NCBI GenBank assembly: GCA_958296015.1
Contig: CATQIH010000012.1
Span: forward strand, 1-37,500
Origin: Cyclobacteriaceae bacterium
Lineage (GTDB): Bacteria; Bacteroidota; Bacteroidia; Cytophagales; Cyclobacteriaceae
Length of the DNA stretch: 37,500 nucleotides
Reading direction: 5' to 3'
Below the pieces are notes generated by a model that ran no database searches, had not been told where the DNA came from, and saw only the letters and a program-made list of their open reading frames with translations. Positions 32,352-37,500 of this stretch are shown piece by piece. Each line of letters begins with the position of its first letter. Positions within the stretch are counted from its first letter, which is position 1. The position numbers and the translations under genes were made by a program.

Positions 32352-32819
32352 CTATTCTCCAAGTTGTATGTGCCGGTTGAGGCTTTCCTCCAGAGAAATG
32401 AGTGTTTCTGTTCTGACAATACCATCTACTCTTTGAATTTTATCGTGCAAAACCTCACGAAGATGCCGGGTGTCGCGACAATGGATTTTGCTAAAAATAC
32501 TGTAATTGCCAGTTGTGTAGTGTATCTTTACTACTTCAGGAATCTTTTTCAGTTCGGCCACCACCTGGTTATATAATGAACTTTTTTCCAGATATATACC
32601 CAGAAAAGCAGTGATGTCGTATCCTAGTTTGGAATAGTCCATATTGAGCGTAGTGCCGCGGACAATGCCCATTTCTTCCATTTTTCTCATGCGTACGTGG
32701 ACAGTTCCCCCAGAAACATATACTTTTTTGGCAATTTCAGTATAAGGAATTTTGGCATCTTCTGAAAGAAGGGCGAGGATTTTTAGGTCAATGTTATCAA
32801 TTTCCAAATTTTTACTCAT
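32352..32819 (-). CDS. Lrp/AsnC-family transcriptional regulator
   Basis: This 155-residue protein has an N-terminal helix-turn-helix (LKILALLSEDAKIPYTEIAK, VYVSGGTVHVRMRKMEEMGIV) and a C-terminal RAM ligand-binding domain (DITAFLGIYLEKS through TETLISLEES). It is the size of Lrp/AsnC proteins, which bind amino acids and form octamers on DNA. Its target cannot be read from sequence; sufB, 168 bp downstream, may or may not be one. It is separated from sufB by a hairpin. Confidence 0.9.
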   Translation of the reverse strand: MSKNLEIDNIDLKILALLSEDAKIPYTEIAKKVYVSGGTVHVRMRKMEEMGIVRGTTLNMDYSKLGYDITAFLGIYLEKSSLYNQVVAELKKIPEVVKIHYTTGNYSIFSKIHCRDTRHLREVLHDKIQRVDGIVRTETLISLEESLNRHIQLGE

Positions 32820-32887
32820 TTTGCTACAGTAAATTAAGGTTGGTGCAATTTTTTTGCTATAAAATTACGACTAATATAAATTTTAAT

Positions 32888-32895
32888 CAAATTTA
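32888..32895 (-). promoter_or_regulatory. Candidate -7 element for the Lrp-type gene
   Basis: On the minus strand this reads TAAATTTG, fitting TAnnTTTG, about 70 bp before the Lrp start. No clear TTG is at the -33 position, so support is weak. Confidence 0.25.
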
Positions 32896-32927
32896 TTAAA
32901 TTTTTTTTAAGTTAAAAGATAAAATAT

Positions 32928-32935
32928 TAGTTTTG
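32928..32935 (+). promoter_or_regulatory. Candidate -7 element for the tRNA-like gene
   Basis: TAGTTTTG fits the Bacteroidota -7 consensus TAnnTTTG. It lies about 60 bp before the tRNA-like gene at 32996 in a very AT-rich stretch. The -33 TTG was not found, so this is a moderate call. Confidence 0.35.
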
Positions 32936-32995
32936 TAGCACAAGCAATGATTGATAAAGTGATTATCTGTATCAACGTGCTTGTTAAACACATAC

Positions 32996-33113
32996 TGTAG
33001 GGTGATGAAATTGGCAGACATGCCCTCCCGTCTCGGGGGTGGAGACAATGGCACAAATTCCGAAAGCTTTCGGAACTAACTACTCCGTGGAGGTTCGACT
33101 CCTTCCCCTACAG
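32996..33113 (+). tRNA. Atypical 118-nt tRNA-like gene, isotype undetermined
   Basis: The acceptor arms TGTAGGG (32996-33002) and CCCTACA (33106-33112) pair perfectly. The D arm ATG/CAT encloses AAATTGGCAGA, with the usual GG. The T arm GGAGG/CCTTC (one G-U) encloses the canonical loop TTCGACT, and CCA is not encoded, as is common in Bacteroidota. Between the D and T arms there are 67 bases instead of the usual 35-45 of a long-arm tRNA. The predicted anticodon stem CCCTC/GGGGG has loop CCGTCTC without U33. A perfect TTCCGAAAG/CTTTCGGAA hairpin sits in the variable region. It could be a non-standard or degenerate leucine/serine-type tRNA or another tRNA-like RNA. Confidence 0.5.
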
Positions 33114-33166
33114 CTGGCCGCCAACCGGCATTTTGCATTTCGTTTTTTGGGTTAATGTTGTTTTTC

Positions 33167-33197
33167 AAAAAAGGTCATGATTTTCGTGACCTTTTTT
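33167..33197 (+). terminator. Intrinsic terminator after the tRNA-like gene
   Basis: AAAAAAGGTCA (33167-33177) and TGACCTTTTTT (33187-33197) form a perfect 11-bp stem with a 9-base loop and a T run. It would end a transcript of the tRNA-like gene about 55 bases past its 3' end. Confidence 0.8.
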
Positions 33198-33346
33198 GTT
33201 TGAGTTCCTTATCTTTATCTCCCCTCTTCTTAGCAACTCTTTGAAAAATCCATATATATTGTTATTTTAGTTGTGATATTTTTAAAAACCAGCAGGTAAT
33301 TAAAAAAAGTTTATACAATCAACAAAACAATACTTTACGCAACAAC

Positions 33347-35047
33347 ATGGCAACAATAGATAAACCCTGGCATAAGCATTATCCTAAAGGAGTACCCAAA
33401 GAACTTGACCTGCAAAACTACAACTCTCTGCTGGACCTATTCCACGAGTGTTTCAGAAAGTACAAAGACCTGCCTGCTTTTGAATGTATGGGCAAAGGTA
33501 TTACTTATGGCGAGCTTGATATACTGTCTAAAGACTTTGCTGCTTATCTGCAAAATGAAGCCGACTTGCAGAAAGGAGATAAGATTGCACTGCAAATGCC
33601 CAACCTTCTTCAATACCCTATTGCCATGATCGGAGCACTTCGTGCGGGTCTGGTGGTGGTGAATACTAATCCACTCTACACCTCCCGCGAAATGCAACAT
33701 CAGTTTACCGATGCGGGTGTTAAGGCAATCGTTATTCTGAAAAACTTTGCCCACAATCTGGAAAAAGTGCTGCCTGCTACCAACATCCGTACTGTCATTA
33801 TAACAGGGATTGGCGATCTGCTTGGCGGATTCAAAGGAGCTATCGTTAATTTTGCTGTAAAGAACATCAAAAAGATGGTGCCACCTTATCAATTACCCGG
33901 AGCGATAGAGTTCAAAACCGTCCTCAAAAAAGGAGCACAGCTTACCCTGAAAGAAGCATCTACCAACAGCGAAGACGTGGCATTTTTGCAATACACAGGG
34001 GGCACCACCGGTGTATCCAAAGGCGCGATGCTGTCTCATGCCAATATGATTGCCAACACAGAACAGATTGCCAGCTGGATGGCCGTGCGTCTGGATGAAA
34101 AGGTGGAGACGATGATCACAGCACTTCCGCTATACCATATATATGCACTTACGGTAAACTGCCTGTCTATTATGAAAATTGGTGGCAAAAATGTGTTGAT
34201 CACCAATCCGCGTGATATGAAGTCTTTTGTCAAAGAACTTCAGCAGCATCATTTTACTGCCATTACTGGTGTCAATACCTTATATAACGGTTTGCTGAAC
34301 GCTCCGGGTTTTCACAAACTGGATTTCAGCAGCCTGAAAGTAGCCAGTGCTGGCGGCATGGCCGTACAACGTGCAGTAGCCGAAGAATGGAAGCAGGTGA
34401 CCGGCACCCCAATCGCCGAAGGATATGGATTGAGTGAAACTGCCCCGGTACTCACAACCAATCCTATAGACGGAACAGAGATAATCGGTACCATTGGTTT
34501 GCCTGTGCCCAACACGAATATCATGATTGCAGACGAAAACGGTGAGGGAGTGGCCATAGGCCAACCCGGAGAGATTTATGCCAAAGGCCCCCAGGTGATG
34601 AAAGGTTACTGGAACCGGGCAGACGAATCGGGCGAGGTGTTTACAACAGATGGTTGGTTCAAAACCGGAGATATAGGTATCATAGAGCCTAATGGATACA
34701 TCAAGATTGTAGACCGCAAAAAGGAAATGATCAATGTATCTGGCTTCAATGTGTATCCCAATGATATTGAGGATACCATAGCTGCGCATCCCAAGGTGCT
34801 GGAAGTAGGAGCTATTGGCGTACCAGATCCTAAGTCTACAGAAGTTGTCAAGGTTTTTGTGGTAAAAAAAGACCCAAGCCTTACCGCAGAAGAACTGCTG
34901 GCCTACTGCCGCGAGAATATGACAGCCTACAAAATCCCTAAGTATATTGCTTTTAAATCCGAACTGCCCAAATCTAATGTCGGCAAAATTCTGCGAAGAA
35001 TCTTGAAAGAAGAAGACACACAGACTGCGGCAAAGGCGTTGCTGTAG
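33347..35047 (+). CDS. fadD: Long-chain fatty-acid--CoA ligase
   Basis: This 566-residue enzyme is of the AMP-forming acyl-CoA synthetase family. The P-loop-like motif YTGGTTGVSKGAML is at about 215-228, followed by the adenylate motif EGYGLSETAP, then GWFKTGDIGIIEPNGYIKIV and the C-terminal Lys motif PKSNVGKILRRILKEE. The PKGVPKELDLQNYNSL start and overall length match bacterial FadD. It activates long-chain fatty acids with ATP and CoA for beta-oxidation or lipid synthesis. It is a single gene with a terminator after it; no partner genes are near. Confidence 0.92.
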   Translation: MATIDKPWHKHYPKGVPKELDLQNYNSLLDLFHECFRKYKDLPAFECMGKGITYGELDILSKDFAAYLQNEADLQKGDKIALQMPNLLQYPIAMIGALRAGLVVVNTNPLYTSREMQHQFTDAGVKAIVILKNFAHNLEKVLPATNIRTVIITGIGDLLGGFKGAIVNFAVKNIKKMVPPYQLPGAIEFKTVLKKGAQLTLKEASTNSEDVAFLQYTGGTTGVSKGAMLSHANMIANTEQIASWMAVRLDEKVETMITALPLYHIYALTVNCLSIMKIGGKNVLITNPRDMKSFVKELQQHHFTAITGVNTLYNGLLNAPGFHKLDFSSLKVASAGGMAVQRAVAEEWKQVTGTPIAEGYGLSETAPVLTTNPIDGTEIIGTIGLPVPNTNIMIADENGEGVAIGQPGEIYAKGPQVMKGYWNRADESGEVFTTDGWFKTGDIGIIEPNGYIKIVDRKKEMINVSGFNVYPNDIEDTIAAHPKVLEVGAIGVPDPKSTEVVKVFVVKKDPSLTAEELLAYCRENMTAYKIPKYIAFKSELPKSNVGKILRRILKEEDTQTAAKALL

Positions 35048-35071
35048 GTATTTCATGCAAAAATTTTCATC

Positions 35072-35103
35072 AATAGCTATCAGACACTGATGGCTATTTT
35101 TGT
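35072..35103 (+). terminator. Intrinsic terminator after fadD
   Basis: AATAGCTATCAG (35072-35083) and CTGATGGCTATT (35087-35098) pair over 12 bp with one G-U wobble and an ACA loop, followed by a T-rich run. The gap 35104-35364 otherwise contains no visible gene. Confidence 0.8.
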
Positions 35104-35343
35104 TTTGTAACTGACCGGATTTTTATGTGCCGATGGCTAGCAACTGCGCCGGACAATTGGAATTATTGCCATCCGGGTTTGGTTTTATAGTAATACCTGA
35201 TAAGAACTTTGCCACTGCCAGAGCAGACATTTCTGGATAGCATTTTTATCTAAACAGACAACTTTATAGTTGTAAACATAGTATGAAGAACTACGCCAGA
35301 CACACATCTGTTGAATGTATGTGCTAATATATTAAACACATTT

Positions 35344-35351
35344 TACTTTTG
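35344..35351 (+). promoter_or_regulatory. Candidate -7 element of the TetR/ABC1 operon
   Basis: TACTTTTG fits TAnnTTTG and ends 13 bases before the start codon at 35365, implying a very short leader. A -33 TTG at the right spacing was not seen. Confidence 0.35.
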
Positions 35352-35364
35352 AATTTACTAGGAC

Positions 35365-36051
35365 ATGGAAAATACGGCAACAAAAAAGAAAAATACCAAA
35401 GCCGCTGAAAATAAGGCTGAAAGTATCAAAGAAGCATATATAGACTGTCTGTTGATGAGCGGGCATGTTCCTTCCTCCGTTTATCAGTTTGCCAAAAGCC
35501 TCTCGATGAAAGAAGGAGAATTTTATACCTATTATAATTCTTTTGAAGCCGTTGATAAGGAAATATGGCGTGGCTTTTTTACAGATACCCTAAGCAGCAT
35601 TCAGGCAGAGAGCGTTTATAATGAATACTCAGTACGCGAAAAGCTACTAGCCTTCTATTATACCTGGATCGAAATGCTCAAAAATAATAGAAGTTATGTA
35701 ATTGCCCGTTACAAACCTGCCGACAGCTACATGACTGCTATCAAAGCTCCGCAGTATAAGTTTTTGCATGCTTTTAAACAGAACTTCCTGGATTTTGCCA
35801 ATGAACTGATCAACGAAGGAAAAGAAACCGGGGAGATCGTAGATCGTTTGCTGATCAGCAGCCGTTATGATGACGGGTTATGGCAACAGTTGCAGTTTGT
35901 GTTGAAATTCTGGATAGAAGACGATAGCAAAAATTTTGAACAAACAGATGCAGCCATCGAGAAAGCCGTCAACCTATCTTTTGATCTGATGGGAAGAAGT
36001 GCCGTTGACACTGCCGTTGATTTCGCAAAATTCCTTTTTCAGAGAAAATAA
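35365..36051 (+). CDS. TetR-family-like transcriptional regulator
   Basis: This 228-residue protein has a lysine-rich N-terminus and a TetR-type helix-turn-helix at about 20-65 (IKEAYIDCLLMSGHVPSSVY, QFAKSLSMKEGEFYTYYNSF). A helical ligand-binding-type C-terminal region follows. The DNA-binding part is divergent from textbook TetR. It is followed by the ABC1 kinase gene after a short gap, and the two form a conserved pair in Bacteroidota, suggesting that it controls or is regulated with the kinase. The ligand is unknown. Confidence 0.75.
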   Translation: MENTATKKKNTKAAENKAESIKEAYIDCLLMSGHVPSSVYQFAKSLSMKEGEFYTYYNSFEAVDKEIWRGFFTDTLSSIQAESVYNEYSVREKLLAFYYTWIEMLKNNRSYVIARYKPADSYMTAIKAPQYKFLHAFKQNFLDFANELINEGKETGEIVDRLLISSRYDDGLWQQLQFVLKFWIEDDSKNFEQTDAAIEKAVNLSFDLMGRSAVDTAVDFAKFLFQRK

Positions 36052-36090
36052 TAAGTGACCATTTCACCCCATATATATATACCTGCTTAT

Positions 36091-37422
36091 ATGAAAGAAC
36101 AGTCCAAAATTCCTACATCCAAAGTGCAAAGAGCTGCCCATTTTGTGTCTACCGGTGCCAAAATCGGTGGAAACTATGTAAAATATTATACCCGAAAGGC
36201 CCTCAACAACCAAGTTAGCAGAGATACCCTCCACCAGGACAATGCCACAGATATATATGATGGATTGAGCAAACTCAAGGGCAGTGCGCTCAAAGTGTTG
36301 CAGATGATGAGTATGGATAAAAACATACTACCTACTGCCTATTCAGATAGGTTTCAGATGGCGCAGTACAGCGCACCGCCATTGTCTTATCCACTGGTAG
36401 TCAAGACTTTTCAGAAAAGTTTTGGCGAAAGCCCGTCTGAAATATTCGACACCTTTAGCAAAAATGCTAAAAATGCAGCATCTATGGGCCAGGTGCACGA
36501 AGCCACACTGAATGGGAAGCGACTTGCTGTGAAAGTGCAGTATCCTGGGGTGGCTAATAGCATCATCTCAGACTTGAAGATAGTGCGGCCTATTGCCATG
36601 CGGCTTTTCAACATCAGTGATAAAGAACTGGACCACTATCTGGAAGAAGTAGAATCCAAATTGATAGAAGAAACAGATTATGCCCTGGAACTGGAAAGAT
36701 CAATAGATATTTCCAAACAATGCGACCATGTAGAAAACCTGTTCTTTCCCGTTTATTATCCTGAACTATCCAGCGACAAGATCATTACAATGGACTGGAT
36801 CGAGGGAGAGCATTTGAAAGAATTTATGGCCAAAAATCCGTCTCAGGAAGTAAAAAACAAATTAGGCCAGGCACTTTGGGATTTTTATGATTATCAGGTG
36901 CACGACCTCAAGCAAGTTCATGCAGATCCGCATCCAGGCAACTTTATCATGCAGGAAAACGGGCAACTAGGGATCATAGACTTTGGGTGTGTCAAAATTA
37001 TCCCGGAGCATTTCTACCAGCAGTACTTCCGCCTGATACGAAAAGACTTACTGCTAAACGAAGACGAGTTAGACCAGATTTTTTATGAGCTTGGGTTTCT
37101 CATCCAAGAAGATACTGATTATGAAAGAAAAGTGTTCAAAGCCATCTTTATTGAAATGATAGATCTGCTGGGTAAACCATTTCATTTTGATGAATTTGAT
37201 TTTGCAGACGATACTTATTTTCAAAGTATCTTTAATTTAAGCGAAAAAATTTCTAATATGAAAGAAGTTCGCGAATCAAAGGCAGCACGGGGGCCAAAAG
37301 ACGCTTTGTATATTAATCGCACTTATTTTGGTTTATATAATTTGTTAAATGCCCTTGGTGCAAATATTGAAACAAAAAAACCGTTATGGCTTCAGTCGCC
37401 CAAAGCACAGATACAATCATAA
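36091..37422 (+). CDS. ABC1/UbiB-family atypical protein kinase
   Basis: This 443-residue protein starts at the ATG giving MKEQSKIPTSKVQRAAHF; a GTG at 36055 would add 12 residues. ABC1 features include the KxGQ-region (LKGSALKVLQMMSMD, where the expected Gly is Leu70), the nucleotide loop NAASMGQVHEA, the Lys/Glu pair LAVKVQYPG and EETDYALELER, the catalytic DPHPGNF, and DFG in IIDFGCV. UbiB/ADCK proteins support ubiquinone or other isoprenoid-quinone synthesis and lipid homeostasis. It is co-transcribed with the TetR-like gene; menaquinone use here is an inference. Confidence 0.87.
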   Translation: MKEQSKIPTSKVQRAAHFVSTGAKIGGNYVKYYTRKALNNQVSRDTLHQDNATDIYDGLSKLKGSALKVLQMMSMDKNILPTAYSDRFQMAQYSAPPLSYPLVVKTFQKSFGESPSEIFDTFSKNAKNAASMGQVHEATLNGKRLAVKVQYPGVANSIISDLKIVRPIAMRLFNISDKELDHYLEEVESKLIEETDYALELERSIDISKQCDHVENLFFPVYYPELSSDKIITMDWIEGEHLKEFMAKNPSQEVKNKLGQALWDFYDYQVHDLKQVHADPHPGNFIMQENGQLGIIDFGCVKIIPEHFYQQYFRLIRKDLLLNEDELDQIFYELGFLIQEDTDYERKVFKAIFIEMIDLLGKPFHFDEFDFADDTYFQSIFNLSEKISNMKEVRESKAARGPKDALYINRTYFGLYNLLNALGANIETKKPLWLQSPKAQIQS

Positions 37423-37500
37423 TGGGCAACTCTTCTTATGAATTTATCAGCACAACGAGACGTATATATTTTCAGTATGACTTTATGGGTCATGCTTATT
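37422..37500 (+). CDS. Start of an unidentified gene, 3' end outside window
   Basis: An ATG overlaps the ABC1 kinase stop by one base (TAATG) and opens a frame that stays open to the end of the window (26 codons: MGNSSYEFISTTRRIYFQYD and onward). The overlap suggests it belongs to the same operon. Too little is visible for a family assignment. Confidence 0.5.
   Translation, partial: MGNSSYEFISTTRRIYFQYDFMGHAY

Noticed and set aside
32996-33113. tmRNA (ssrA) or selenocysteine tRNA
   Set aside because: No tag-peptide reading frame or tmRNA start sequence is present, and no TCA anticodon or extended acceptor/T-arm geometry fits tRNA-Sec.

Overview
The window looks like a chromosomal segment of a Bacteroidota bacterium, most likely from the Cytophagales. 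The evidence is TonB-dependent receptors with an N-terminal carboxypeptidase-regulatory-like domain, DUF4249 lipoproteins, DUF4199 membrane proteins, a BatA-type aerotolerance protein, a SUF operon carrying SufT and a bacilliredoxin, a general absence of strong Shine-Dalgarno sequences, and several TAnnTTTG-type -7 promoter elements. No species can be assigned from the sequence alone.

Bases 1-10702 form an outer-membrane locus. It holds a 5'-truncated beta-barrel protein, a DUF4249 lipoprotein, a PorT-like barrel, a TonB-dependent receptor, a second DUF4249 lipoprotein, an IS4-family element, an unrecognised lipoprotein and a second TonB-dependent receptor. The locus appears to have grown by duplication and rearrangement: about 72 bp containing the 3' end of the first gene recurs upstream of the second DUF4249 gene, and the IS element interrupts the series.

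Bases 10703-13684 are accessory DNA with no core genes. They contain a REP-like double hairpin, a HicA-type toxin with only the tail of its partner, an array of five full 41-bp tandem repeats, an AT-rich secreted alpha/beta-hydrolase flanked by attC-like or hairpin sequence, and a HEPN/MNT toxin-antitoxin pair whose HEPN gene carries an internal stop. A second, decayed REP-like sequence closes the region.

Bases 13685-25527 are mainly housekeeping or conserved genes. They include a KdsC-like phosphatase and a small DUF4926/DUF6883 pair. A BatA / inactive dihydroorotase homologue / DUF4199 / DUF4199 / glycosyltransferase operon follows, then a DUF4142 lipoprotein and a glycosyltransferase-methyltransferase pair. 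The stretch ends with a small HMA-like protein, an acyltransferase-like gene with a DinB protein, and a DUF4469 HU-like DNA-binding protein.

Bases 25648-32819 contain a broken HicB antitoxin gene and the minus-strand SUF operon (sufB-sufC-sufD-sufS-sufE-sufT-bacilliredoxin), preceded by an Lrp/AsnC regulator. At 32996-33113 lies an odd 118-nt tRNA-like gene with perfect acceptor, D and T arms but an aberrant, expanded anticodon/variable region. The window ends with a long-chain acyl-CoA ligase, a TetR-like regulator coupled to an ABC1/UbiB kinase, and the first codons of another gene.

No clearly new multi-gene defence or metabolic system was found. The strongest leads are the tRNA-like RNA, the 41-bp array, the REP-like double hairpins, the non-catalytic dihydroorotase homologue and the duplicated gene tail.
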